Source of the DNA: Pontibacter indicus
GTDB lineage: Bacteria > Bacteroidota > Bacteroidia > Cytophagales > Hymenobacteraceae
Length of the DNA: 64,000 nucleotides
Reading direction: 5' to 3'
Assembly (NCBI RefSeq): GCF_900156345.1
Contig: NZ_FTPP01000001.1
Location: forward strand, 992,001-1,056,000
Every line of letters begins with the position of its first letter. The stretch's first letter is position 1. Position numbers and translations under genes: made by a program. A model generated the notes under the pieces. It did not search any database and had not been told where the DNA came from. It saw only the letters and a list, made by a program, of their open reading frames with translations. This document shows positions 46,751 through 54,999 of the stretch, in pieces.

Positions 46751-48079
46751 ACTCACTAACTCTTTCAGCGCCTTCTCTGCACGTTCAAAGTTAAACTCAG
46801 CGATGGCTTGCTGCATCAGAGTAGTGATCTGCTCGTTACACAGGTTGCCGAGGCTACCTTCGTGGGTGTGTTCTACCGAGTCAGGTATAGCAAAGGTACC
46901 CTGCTCAATGCTTTCTCCTACTTTTTTGTAGGCATCACGGAAGGGCAGTCCACCCAGCACTTCGGCATTCACCGCGTCTACGCTGAAGGCGTACTTGTAC
47001 AGCTCATCTTCCATGATGCGGTCGCGCACTTTCAGCTGCGGCAGCATAAAGGCCATCATCTGCAGACAATCCTTCAGTGTGCTGATCGCCGGGAATAGGG
47101 ATTCTTTGAGCAGCTGCAGTTCGCGGTGATACCCAGAAGGTAAGTTGATCAGGAGCATGGAGATCTCCGTTGGCAGAGCCTGTAGCCTGTTGCACTTACC
47201 GCGCATGATCTCGAACACGTCCGGATTCTTTTTATGCGGCATGATGCTGGAGCCGGTCGTCAGGTTATCCGGCAAAGTCACAAAAGCAAAGTTCTGGCTC
47301 ATGTATAGGCACAGGTCCATGGACATACGCGCCAGTGTAGCCGCCACAGAAGCAATAGCCGTGCTTACCACCCGTTCTGTTTTGCCCCGTCCCATCTGCG
47401 CATACACCACATTGTAGTTCATCGTGCCGAAGCCAAGCAAGTCAGTGGTTAGTTGGCGGTTGAGCGGGAACGAAGAACCGTAACCGGCAGCTGAGCCCAG
47501 CGGGTTTTTGTCAACAATCTTGTAGGCCGACTGCAGTAGCAGCACATCATCTACTAGGCTCTCGGCATAGGCGCCAAACCAAAGTCCAAAAGAAGATGGC
47601 ATGGCCACTTGCAGGTGGGTGTACCCAGGCAGTAATTTGTCTTTGTGTCGCTCACTCAGCTCCTGCAGCACATCAAAAAGCGCCTTCACCTCCTGCACCA
47701 CTTGTTGCAGTTCATGGCGCAGGTATAGCTTCAGGTCCACTAGCACCTGGTCGTTGCGCGAGCGGCCGCTGTGAATTTTCTTGCCGGCTTCCCCCAGTTT
47801 GCGCGTTAGCTCCAGCTCAACCTGCGAGTGAATGTCCTCCACACCTGGCTCGATTGTAAAATCACCTGCCACAATGCGGTGGTAAATAGCCTTCATCTCC
47901 TGCTGCAACGCGTCCAGGTCTTCTTTACCGAGCAAGCCCACCTGCTCCAGCATGCGTGTGTGCGCCAGCGAACCCAGCACGTCAAAAGCAGCCAGCTGCA
48001 TGTCAAATTCAGGGTCACGACCCACTGTAAATTCCTCTATCTCTTTTTTGACGTCGGTGTTCTTTTGCCAGAGTTTCAT
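46748..48079 (-). CDS. argH: Argininosuccinate lyase
   Basis: 443 residues. The enzyme splits argininosuccinate to arginine and fumarate. GSSIMPHKKNPDVFEIMRG is the signature GSSxMPxKxN loop with the catalytic Ser and Lys, and LDVHSQVE-like (VEDIHSQVELELTRKLGEAG) and HSGRSRNDQV are the other conserved blocks. It is the last gene of the arginine operon. Confidence 0.96.
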   Translation of the reverse strand: MKLWQKNTDVKKEIEEFTVGRDPEFDMQLAAFDVLGSLAHTRMLEQVGLLGKEDLDALQQEMKAIYHRIVAGDFTIEPGVEDIHSQVELELTRKLGEAGKKIHSGRSRNDQVLVDLKLYLRHELQQVVQEVKALFDVLQELSERHKDKLLPGYTHLQVAMPSSFGLWFGAYAESLVDDVLLLQSAYKIVDKNPLGSAAGYGSSFPLNRQLTTDLLGFGTMNYNVVYAQMGRGKTERVVSTAIASVAATLARMSMDLCLYMSQNFAFVTLPDNLTTGSSIMPHKKNPDVFEIMRGKCNRLQALPTEISMLLINLPSGYHRELQLLKESLFPAISTLKDCLQMMAFMLPQLKVRDRIMEDELYKYAFSVDAVNAEVLGGLPFRDAYKKVGESIEQGTFAIPDSVEHTHEGSLGNLCNEQITTLMQQAIAEFNFERAEKALKELVS

Positions 48080-48080
48080 G

Positions 48081-48121
48081 ATTTGATTGAGTGAGTTAGT
48101 GTTTGAGTGAATGAGTGATTT
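48081..48121. repeat. Single GAGTGA-family repeat arm
   Basis: GATTTGATTGAGTGAGTTAG and the following bases match the arms of the inverted repeat at 8396-8595. The arm begins one base after the argH start codon on the plus strand, between argH and argE. Confidence 0.65.
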
Positions 48122-48149
48122 TTTTCTTTCTATCGTTTCGGACCCTAGT

Positions 48150-48197
48150 GAGAAATCTGAGATACTCGTCAGAACCGTGAACCAATCCAGATTTCTC
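48150..48197. repeat. Short inverted repeat (GAGAAATCTG) between argH and argE
   Basis: GAGAAATCTG at 48150-48159 and CAGATTTCTC at 48188-48197 are perfect 10-base reverse complements. The flank CGTCGAGATGACA continues the right side. It resembles REP-like elements. Confidence 0.6.
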
Positions 48198-48228
48198 CTA
48201 TCGTCGAGATGACACTGAAGCGAAAAAG

Positions 48229-49293
48229 TTATTTAACTACCCTTTCTAAGATATCAATGTAAAGCGCTATACCTTCTTCGATCTCCTGCAGGTAAATAAA
48301 CTCGTCTGCCATATGCGAACGAGCAGAATCACCGGGACCCAGCTTGAGCGAAGGTATGGAAAGCAGGGCTTGGTCAGAGGTTGTCGGGGAGCCGTAGGTA
48401 GTACGGCCCAATGCTATACCTGCCTGCACCAACGGATGCTCCATCGGGATAGACGATGGCTTCAGGCGCATGGAACGAGGCGTAACCTCGGCCTTCACAT
48501 GCTGCCGTATCACCTCCAGCACTTCCTCCATGGAATAAGCATCCGTCAGGCGAACATCCACCGTGAATTTACATTTGTCCGGCACCACATTATGCTGTGA
48601 GCCAGCCTCTATCATGGTCACCGACATTTTCACAGGTCCCAGGTGCTCCGACACGTTCGGGAAACGGTAGGTCTGGAACCAGGTAATGTCCGGCAAGGCT
48701 TCGTAAATCGCATTCAAGCCTTCCTCCCGGGCGGCATGGCCTGAGCGACCCTTTGCAACACAGTCCAGTACCAGCAGGCCTTTCTCAGCCACTGCCAAAT
48801 GCATCAACGTGGGTTCCCCGACAATAGCCGCTTCCAACTCACCCAATTCCGGCAAGATCAGCTCCAGTCCGTTTCTGCCGGATATTTCTTCCTCTGCCGT
48901 TGCGGCATACACCAGATTATACTTTAAATCCTGTTCTTCATAGAAATACAGGAAAGTAGCTAATAGCGATACCAGGCAACCGCCGGCATCATTGCTGCCT
49001 AAACCATACAGTTTCCCATCTTCAACAGTAGCTGCAAACGGGTTGCGGGTATAGCCGGTGTTGGGTTTTACCGTGTCGTGGTGCGAGTTGAGCAGCAGCG
49101 TAGGCAGTGACGGATCAAAGTGCTTGTTGAAGGCCCAGACATTGTTGAACTTACGGTTTACCGCTACTCCTTTTGATTGCAGAAAGGCGGCAATTACGTC
49201 CGCCGTTTTATCTTCTTCTCTACTGAAAGAAGGTATGGCGATCAGTCGCTGCAAGAGGTCCAGCGCCTGTGGGTATAGACTGTTTTTATCCAT
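48229..49293 (-). CDS. argE: M20-family N-acylornithine deacylase (ArgE-like)
   Basis: 354 residues. LLLNSHHDTVKP, GSNDAGGCLVSLLA and AATAEEEISG are M20 motifs with zinc ligands and the catalytic Asp/Glu. It removes the acetyl or succinyl group from acylornithine. The stop side overlaps the argB frame: its start lies eight bases into the end of argB. The acyl group is not visible; operon context suggests succinyl (see argF'). Confidence 0.9.
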   Translation of the reverse strand: MDKNSLYPQALDLLQRLIAIPSFSREEDKTADVIAAFLQSKGVAVNRKFNNVWAFNKHFDPSLPTLLLNSHHDTVKPNTGYTRNPFAATVEDGKLYGLGSNDAGGCLVSLLATFLYFYEEQDLKYNLVYAATAEEEISGRNGLELILPELGELEAAIVGEPTLMHLAVAEKGLLVLDCVAKGRSGHAAREEGLNAIYEALPDITWFQTYRFPNVSEHLGPVKMSVTMIEAGSQHNVVPDKCKFTVDVRLTDAYSMEEVLEVIRQHVKAEVTPRSMRLKPSSIPMEHPLVQAGIALGRTTYGSPTTSDQALLSIPSLKLGPGDSARSHMADEFIYLQEIEEGIALYIDILERVVK

Positions 49294-50083
49294 GCTTCAG
49301 CGAAATGGTGGTGCCTGTAAAACCTGAACCGGTGGCCAGCGATGGAAGCGCTTCAGCCTCTCCAATCAGCACTGCACTGACGCCATTCTGCAAAGCAGCA
49401 AAGGCGTTGTCGAGTTTCGGGATCATCCCGTCTTTCACCACGCCTTCAGTTTTCAAAGCGCTATACCGGTCTAGGTCAATGTGCGCAATCACAGAATCAT
49501 CATTATCTGCATCGGCCAGTACGCCTTTCTTCTCGAAACAGTACACCAGCTTCACCGCAAAATGCGGCGCCAGTGCCGTTGCCAGCACTGAGGCAATGGT
49601 ATCGGCATTGGTGTTCAATAGGCCGCCCTGACCGTCGTGTGTGAGTGGTGCAAATACCGGTGTTAGCCCTGCCTGTACCAGGGCATGTATGGCGGCAGCA
49701 TTGATCGTTTCTGGACCAGCCACATCTCCCACAAAACCATAGTCAATGGTTTTGACAGGACGCTTAGTCGCAGGTATAGCATTGGCGTCGGCACCCGTCA
49801 TGCCGATAGCGTTGCAGCCAAGTGCCTGCAGCTGCGCCACCACGTTCTTGTTGATCAGCCCAGCGTAAACCATGGTTACCAACTTGAGTGTTTCAGCGTC
49901 GGTCAGGCGTCGGCCCTCCACGTATTGTGGCTCTATCCCGAGCTGCAGCCCGATGGTAGAGGCGATTTTGCCACCGCCGTGCACCAGTATTTTCGGCCCG
50001 GGCAGCTGCGCGAAATCAATCAAAAAACGCTGCAGCCGCACCGGGTTGTCCAAAACATTGCCGCCGATTTTAATGATGTACAT
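49286..50083 (-). CDS. argB: N-acetylglutamate kinase (or succinylglutamate kinase)
   Basis: 265 residues. YIIKIGGNVLDN at the N-terminus, KILVHGGGKIAS for the gamma-phosphate loop, and GMTGADANAI and GMIPKLDNAF match ArgB. It phosphorylates N-acylglutamate. In this lineage, as in Bacteroides, the acyl group may be succinyl. It overlaps the argE start by eight bases, indicating tight coupling. Confidence 0.93.
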   Translation of the reverse strand: MYIIKIGGNVLDNPVRLQRFLIDFAQLPGPKILVHGGGKIASTIGLQLGIEPQYVEGRRLTDAETLKLVTMVYAGLINKNVVAQLQALGCNAIGMTGADANAIPATKRPVKTIDYGFVGDVAGPETINAAAIHALVQAGLTPVFAPLTHDGQGGLLNTNADTIASVLATALAPHFAVKLVYCFEKKGVLADADNDDSVIAHIDLDRYSALKTEGVVKDGMIPKLDNAFAALQNGVSAVLIGEAEALPSLATGSGFTGTTISLKHG

Positions 50084-50440
50084 ATGTTAAATAATGTGCT
50101 AATGTATAATGTGCAGATGGGTTAATGCTGTTTATCTGACTGTTACATTCTTTCTAATTGTCATCCTGAAAGGATCTTGGTAGCAAGTTGCAACGGCTTA
50201 ACCTCCCTTCACATAAGATTCTTTCAGAATGACAATTAGTAGTGAACTTGTCTTTTTAGACTGACACATTTCCTTTTTAAGGGGAACTACTGGCTATTCG
50301 CTCCGCAGGTATAGATGCTGTAGTAACGCCTCAATCTATACCCTCAAGAGCAGCCAGAGTCTGCCCGATAGCTCACACTCACCAGAGACAAGCGAGGAAG
50401 AAACGAGTTCCTATAACGAATAACGATCAACGAAAAACGA
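50084..50440. other. 357-base intergenic region with a MITE-like inverted repeat
   Basis: No gene. It holds the 25-base inverted repeat described separately (50154-50239), one AGGTATA copy near 50308, and a repeating AACGATYAACGA-type run (about 50411-50449) that overlaps the last codon of the downstream-transcribed argF'. Such a long gap within an operon is unusual. Confidence 0.6.
50154..50239. repeat. MITE/REP-like palindromic element
   Basis: Arms at 50154-50178 (CTAATTGTCATCCTGAAAGG...) and 50215-50239 match as reverse complements with two mismatches over 25 bases. The element is about 86 bases, carries no gene, and lies between argB and argF'. Confidence 0.75.
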
Positions 50441-51397
50441 TTAACGATCAACCGCCTCCAACATACGCTTGAGTACAGCCTGAGCCGCATACAAGCGGTT
50501 GTTGGCCTGCTCGATCACCAGGGAGTTTGGTCCGTCCAGTACTTCATGGCTGAGCTCCAGACCGCGGCGCACCGGGAGGCAGTGCATTACTTTCGCATTA
50601 TTAGTCAGTGCCAGCTTTTCGTTGGTAATCATCCAGCCCTGGCCGTCAGTCAGCACTTTGCCGTATTGCTCGTAGCTCGACCAGTTTTTGACGTACACAA
50701 AGTCGGCATTTTTTAGCGCCTCGTCCTGGTTGTGCAGCACCTGGGCGCCTTGGGTGAACTCCTCGGCCAGGTCGTAGTCCTCCGGATTGGTGATCACCAG
50801 TTCTACATCGGCCTGCTGCATCCACTCGGCAAAAGAGTTGGCCACGCAGTGCGGGATCGGCTTGATGTGCGGTGCCCAGCTTAGGACTACCTTCGGCTTC
50901 TTTCCAGCCGCAGCCTGTTCTTTGATCGTGATCAGGTCGGCCAGGCTCTGCAGTGGGTGGCGTGTCGCTGACTCCAGGCTCACGATCGGCACGCCGGTCA
51001 GTTCAATGAACTTCTTGAGCAAATCCTCGCTGTAGTCCTCTTCTCTGTCTTGCAGCTTCGGGAAAGAGCGGATGCCGATGATGTCGCAGTACTGGCCCAT
51101 CACAGCGGCCGCCTCCCGGATGTGCTCCACCGTGGAGCCGTCCATGATCACGCCGTCCTGCGTTTCCAGTGCCCAGCCCTCTTTATCCAGGTTCATCACC
51201 ATCACGTTCATGCCCAGGTTCATACCTGCCTTCTGCGTGCTCAGGCGGGTGCGCAGGCTGGGATTCATGAAGATCAGGCCAAGGGTTTTGTCCTGTCCGA
51301 GGGTTTTATTGGCGTATGGTGCTTTCTTTAGTTCAAGTGCTTCGTTCACCAGTGCGGCTACATCCTGCACATCTTTTACGGAAGTGAATTGCTTCAT
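50441..51397 (-). CDS. argF': N-succinyl/acetylornithine carbamoyltransferase
   Basis: 318 residues. MNPSLRTRLSTQKAG is the carbamoyl phosphate loop of this subgroup, TRHPLQSLADLI the HPxQ-type motif, and MHCLPVRR the end motif. The residue aligned with Glu92 of the acetylornithine enzyme of Xanthomonas and Pro90 of the succinylornithine enzyme of Bacteroides is Val90 here (DGSTVEHIREA). ATG 51397 overlaps the argD stop by one base, so the longer upstream frame is rejected. Confidence 0.93.
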   Translation of the reverse strand: MKQFTSVKDVQDVAALVNEALELKKAPYANKTLGQDKTLGLIFMNPSLRTRLSTQKAGMNLGMNVMVMNLDKEGWALETQDGVIMDGSTVEHIREAAAVMGQYCDIIGIRSFPKLQDREEDYSEDLLKKFIELTGVPIVSLESATRHPLQSLADLITIKEQAAAGKKPKVVLSWAPHIKPIPHCVANSFAEWMQQADVELVITNPEDYDLAEEFTQGAQVLHNQDEALKNADFVYVKNWSSYEQYGKVLTDGQGWMITNEKLALTNNAKVMHCLPVRRGLELSHEVLDGPNSLVIEQANNRLYAAQAVLKRMLEAVDR

Positions 51398-52545
51398 TAG
51401 GCGACTACTTTTTTGGCGAGAATAGAAGAGAATGCTTTGATAAACTGGTCTGCTTCGGCTTTGGAGATGGTCAGGGCCGGGAGCAGACGCAGCGTGTTTT
51501 TGTTGGAGGAGCTGCCCGTGAAGATGCAGTGCTGATTCAGCAGTTCTTTGCGTATGCCTGCACAAGGCTCGTGCAGCTCAATGCCGATCATCAGGCCCTG
51601 GCCTCGTACGGCCTTCACACCTGGCATACCTTCCAGCTTCTCTTTCAGGTAATGGCCCATGATAGTGGCGTTTTCCAGCAACTCTTCTTTCTCGATCACC
51701 TCCAACACCGCAATGGATGCCGCGCAGGCCAGGTAGTTACCGCCGAAGGTAGTTCCCAGCATCCCATGGCGTGCCTCAATCTCGGGGCTGATAAGCACAC
51801 CGCCAACCGGGAAGCCATTGCCCATACCTTTGGCCACCGTAATCAGATCCGGCTTGATGCCGGCATGCTGGTGCGCGAAGAATTTGCCTGAACGTCCGTA
51901 ACCCGACTGCACCTCATCCAGAATCAGGAGAGCGCCCACTTTTTTACAGCCCGAATCTAACGCTTTCAGGAAATCAGTTGTCGGAATGTTTACCCCTCCT
52001 ACACCCTGTATCCCTTCCACAATCACCGCAGCCAGTTCCTGTCCGTGCTGTTGCAACGTCTCATCAAAAGCCACTACATCGTTGAAAGGCACAAAGATGA
52101 TATTCTCGGTCTGGTTGATCGGTGCCACGATAGACGGGTCATCGGTAGCTGCTACAGCGGCTGAGGTTCGACCATGGAAAGAGGCGGAGAAAGAGATGAC
52201 TTTCTTGCGGCCTGTCTGGAAAGAAGCCAGTTTCAGGGCGTTTTCGTTTGCCTCGGCGCCGGAGTTGCACAAAAACAGGCTATATTCTTTGTAGCCACTG
52301 AGTCTGCCCAGTTTCTCGGCAAGTTCCTGCTGCAGCGGCATCTGCACGGCGTTGGAATAAAAGCCGATGTCGTATAGCTGGCGCGCGATGCGCTTCACGT
52401 AGTGTGGGTGAGAGTGACCGATCGAGATCACGGCGTGGCCGCCATAAAGGTCAAGGTATTTTTTGCCTTCCTTATCCCATACGGTCAGTCCGGCGGCTCT
52501 TACTGGCTCGATATTAAAGAGCGGGTATACATCAAAGAGGTTCAT
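51397..52545 (-). CDS. argD: Acetylornithine/succinylornithine aminotransferase
   Basis: 382 residues. PLP-dependent class III aminotransferase: GHSHPHYVKRIARQL, SGAEANENALK, LLILDEVQSGYGRSGKF and the Schiff-base Lys in LITVAKGMGNGFPVGG. It converts N-acylglutamate semialdehyde to N-acylornithine. It overlaps argF' by one base (TAATG). Confidence 0.95.
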   Translation of the reverse strand: MNLFDVYPLFNIEPVRAAGLTVWDKEGKKYLDLYGGHAVISIGHSHPHYVKRIARQLYDIGFYSNAVQMPLQQELAEKLGRLSGYKEYSLFLCNSGAEANENALKLASFQTGRKKVISFSASFHGRTSAAVAATDDPSIVAPINQTENIIFVPFNDVVAFDETLQQHGQELAAVIVEGIQGVGGVNIPTTDFLKALDSGCKKVGALLILDEVQSGYGRSGKFFAHQHAGIKPDLITVAKGMGNGFPVGGVLISPEIEARHGMLGTTFGGNYLACAASIAVLEVIEKEELLENATIMGHYLKEKLEGMPGVKAVRGQGLMIGIELHEPCAGIRKELLNQHCIFTGSSSNKNTLRLLPALTISKAEADQFIKAFSSILAKKVVA

Positions 52546-52663
52546 GGCTATAGAATTAGATGTAGGAGGTGAGAAAATAGATGTAGAAAAGTGTTCTGGG
52601 GTACTGTAGCATATTGCTAAATTGTTAATTGCTGATTGTTAATTGTTTAATCCTGCATGTATG

Positions 52664-52785
52664 GCGCGAGCGTCCTCGCTCGTGATTTGCTATCGTGGTG
52701 CCTCTGGCCCGTTGTGCTAAACTGCGAAAACAAACAACTGGGCCAGAGCCCCCTTCATATTAAACACGAGCGAGGACGCTTGCGC
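52664..52785. repeat. Nested palindromic element between argD and argC
   Basis: Outer arms 52664-52684 (GCGCGAGCGTCCTCGCTCGTG) and 52765-52785 pair at 20 of 21 positions. Inner arms (CTCTGGCCCGTT at 52702-52713 and AACTGGGCCAGAG at 52736-52748) pair inside. The 122-base element carries no gene and could fold into a long stem-loop. Confidence 0.8.
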
Positions 52786-52794
52786 TATTCAGAC

Positions 52795-53796
52795 TTAAAA
52801 CGCTGTCGCTTTCAACTTCAGCCCGGTAGTTTCCTCAAGACCGAACACCAAATTCATGTTCTGCACGGCCTGGCCGGCGGCACCTTTCAGCAGGTTGTCA
52901 ATCAAGCTGGTGATCACGAGCATCTGACCGTGCTTCTGCAGGTGGAGCACGCATTTGTTGGTGTTCACCACTTGCTTCAGGTCCGCATGCTGGTCAGTCA
53001 CGATGGTGAAAGGGTGACCTTCGTAGTAGCCTTTGTACAGCGCCTGCGCCTCTTCCAGCGATAAGTCCGTCTGCAAGTAAGCTGTGATGAAAATGCCTCT
53101 GGCAAAGGGCCCGCGGTAAGGTATAAAGTGGATGTTCGGCTGGTTCTCCGGCTGCAAGCTCAGCAGGCTGCGCTTGATCTCGCGCATGTGCTGGTGCTCC
53201 ATCACTTTGTAAGTCGAGATGTTTTCGGTGCGCCAGCTGAAATGCGAGGTCGCGCTCAGACTTTGTCCAGCCCCTGTCGAACCGGTGATACCGCTTACAT
53301 GCACTTCCGAGGTCAACAGGTTTTGATCTGCAAGCGGTAACAACGCCAGCTGTATACCTGTCGCAAAGCAACCCGGGTTGGCGACGAACTGCGCCTCTTT
53401 GATGCGCGCACGCTGCAGCTCCGGCAAGCCGTAGACAAAGCTCCGGCCGTCGGCCTCTACATTGGCAGTGGCCGTGCATTCGTTCCAGCGAAAATCCTGG
53501 CTCAGGTCTATGATTTTTGTCCCGTCTGCTACCTCATTTTCAGCCAGATATTTAGCTGCTTCCCCGTGACCAGCGCAAAGGAAAAGTACATCCACCGAAG
53601 CACTCGCCCCGGCAGAAAATACCAGCTCCGTCTCGCCCAGGAGATCTGGGTGCGAAGAAGAGACCGGCTTGCCGGTCTGGCTGCGGCTTTGCACAAAGGC
53701 CAGCTCTACATTGGGGTGCAGCAGCAGTAAGCGCAGCAGCTCGCCTCCGGCATACCCTGCTCCGCCTACTATACCTGCTTTAATGGATTGCGCCAT
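52795..53796 (-). CDS. argC: N-acetyl-gamma-glutamyl-phosphate reductase
   Basis: 333 residues. The NADP loop IVGGAGYAGGELLRLLLLHP, the catalytic Cys in FVANPGCFATGIQLALL and the catalytic His in LHLQKHGQ region fit ArgC. It reduces the N-acylglutamyl phosphate. Its start overlaps the argG stop by one base. The acyl group could be acetyl or succinyl. Confidence 0.95.
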   Translation of the reverse strand: MAQSIKAGIVGGAGYAGGELLRLLLLHPNVELAFVQSRSQTGKPVSSSHPDLLGETELVFSAGASASVDVLFLCAGHGEAAKYLAENEVADGTKIIDLSQDFRWNECTATANVEADGRSFVYGLPELQRARIKEAQFVANPGCFATGIQLALLPLADQNLLTSEVHVSGITGSTGAGQSLSATSHFSWRTENISTYKVMEHQHMREIKRSLLSLQPENQPNIHFIPYRGPFARGIFITAYLQTDLSLEEAQALYKGYYEGHPFTIVTDQHADLKQVVNTNKCVLHLQKHGQMLVITSLIDNLLKGAAGQAVQNMNLVFGLEETTGLKLKATAF

Positions 53797-54992
53797 TAGA
53801 ATTCAGTGTTATTGATCTTGTGATACATCATGGCCTGGTTGCCGAATATCTTGGAGAAGCCTTTCACATCCTCTCCGGACCAGGCATTGTTCATCTCACC
53901 GTAGCTGCCGAATTTCGACGACATCAGGTCATAGTCCGATTCGATGCCTTCTACCTGGAAACGGTATGGCGCCAGCAAAACGTGTACTTTGCCGGTCACA
54001 TTCTCCTGCGTTTCCTGCAGGAAAGCCTCGATATTGCGCATGGTCGGGTCGATGAACTGTCCTTCGTGCAGCCAGTTGCCATACCAGGTCGACAATTGGT
54101 CTTTCCAGTAGAGCTGCCACTTAGTGAGCACGTGCTTCTCCAGGGTATGGTGCGCTTTGATGATTACCATCGGAGCTGCTGCTTCAAAACCAACACGGCC
54201 TTTGATGCCGATGATGGTATCCCCTACGTGGATATCACGGCCAATGGCAAAAGCACCGGCTATACCTTGCAGCGCCTGGATGGCCTGCACCGGGCTTTCA
54301 TATGTTTTGTCGTTTATACCTACTAGCTCGCCTTTCACGAAGTGCAGGGTTATGCGCTCCGGCTGCTCTTTGGTGAGCTGCGTCGGATAGGCCGATTCTG
54401 GCAGTGGCTGGTGCGAGGTCAGGGTTTCTTTGCCGCCTACGGAGGTACCCCAGATGCCTTTGTTGATGGAGTACTGTGCTTTCACGAAGTCATACTCCAC
54501 GCCATGCCGCTTCAGGTACTCGATCTCCTCTTCACGCGAAAGCTTCATGTCGCGGATCGGGGTGATGATCTCAATATTTGGGATCATGATGTGAAAGATC
54601 ATGTCGAAGCGCACCTGGTCGTTGCCGGCGCCGGTGCTGCCGTGTGCCACGTAATCGGCACCAAGGGCTTTGGCGTGGCGGGCAATGGCCATGGCCTGCG
54701 TCACGCGCTCGGCGCTAACCGACAGCGGATAGGTGTTGTTCTTGAGCACGTTCCCGAAAACCAGGTACTTGATGCAGCTCTGGTAGTAGTACTCGGTCTC
54801 GTCGAGGTTGGTGTGCTGCGCCACGCCCAGGACATAGGCGCGCTGCTCGGTCTGTTGCAGTTCATCCTCAGAAAATCCGCCGGTGTTCACTAATACCGAA
54901 TGTACTTCCAGTCCTTTTTCTTCTTTCAGGTACTTTACACAGTAAGAGGTGTCAAGGCCGCCGCTGAAGGCTAAAACAACTTTCTTCTTCAT
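53796..54992 (-). CDS. argG: Argininosuccinate synthase
   Basis: 398 residues from ATG 54992 (MKKKVVLAFSGGLDTSYCVK), the PP-loop SGGLDTS. It joins citrulline and aspartate. ADYVAHGSTGAGNDQVRFD and GIWGTSVGG are conserved. The longer frame to 55061 adds an unlikely N-terminus that overlaps the GNAT gene, so it is rejected. Confidence 0.94.
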   Translation of the reverse strand: MKKKVVLAFSGGLDTSYCVKYLKEEKGLEVHSVLVNTGGFSEDELQQTEQRAYVLGVAQHTNLDETEYYYQSCIKYLVFGNVLKNNTYPLSVSAERVTQAMAIARHAKALGADYVAHGSTGAGNDQVRFDMIFHIMIPNIEIITPIRDMKLSREEEIEYLKRHGVEYDFVKAQYSINKGIWGTSVGGKETLTSHQPLPESAYPTQLTKEQPERITLHFVKGELVGINDKTYESPVQAIQALQGIAGAFAIGRDIHVGDTIIGIKGRVGFEAAAPMVIIKAHHTLEKHVLTKWQLYWKDQLSTWYGNWLHEGQFIDPTMRNIEAFLQETQENVTGKVHVLLAPYRFQVEGIESDYDLMSSKFGSYGEMNNAWSGEDVKGFSKIFGNQAMMYHKINNTEF

Positions 54993-54999
54993 GTCTTTT

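Noticed and set aside
50441-51565. N-terminal extension of argF' to 51565
   Set aside because: The extension overlaps the argD coding region, while ATG 51397 gives the family start and a one-base stop/start overlap.
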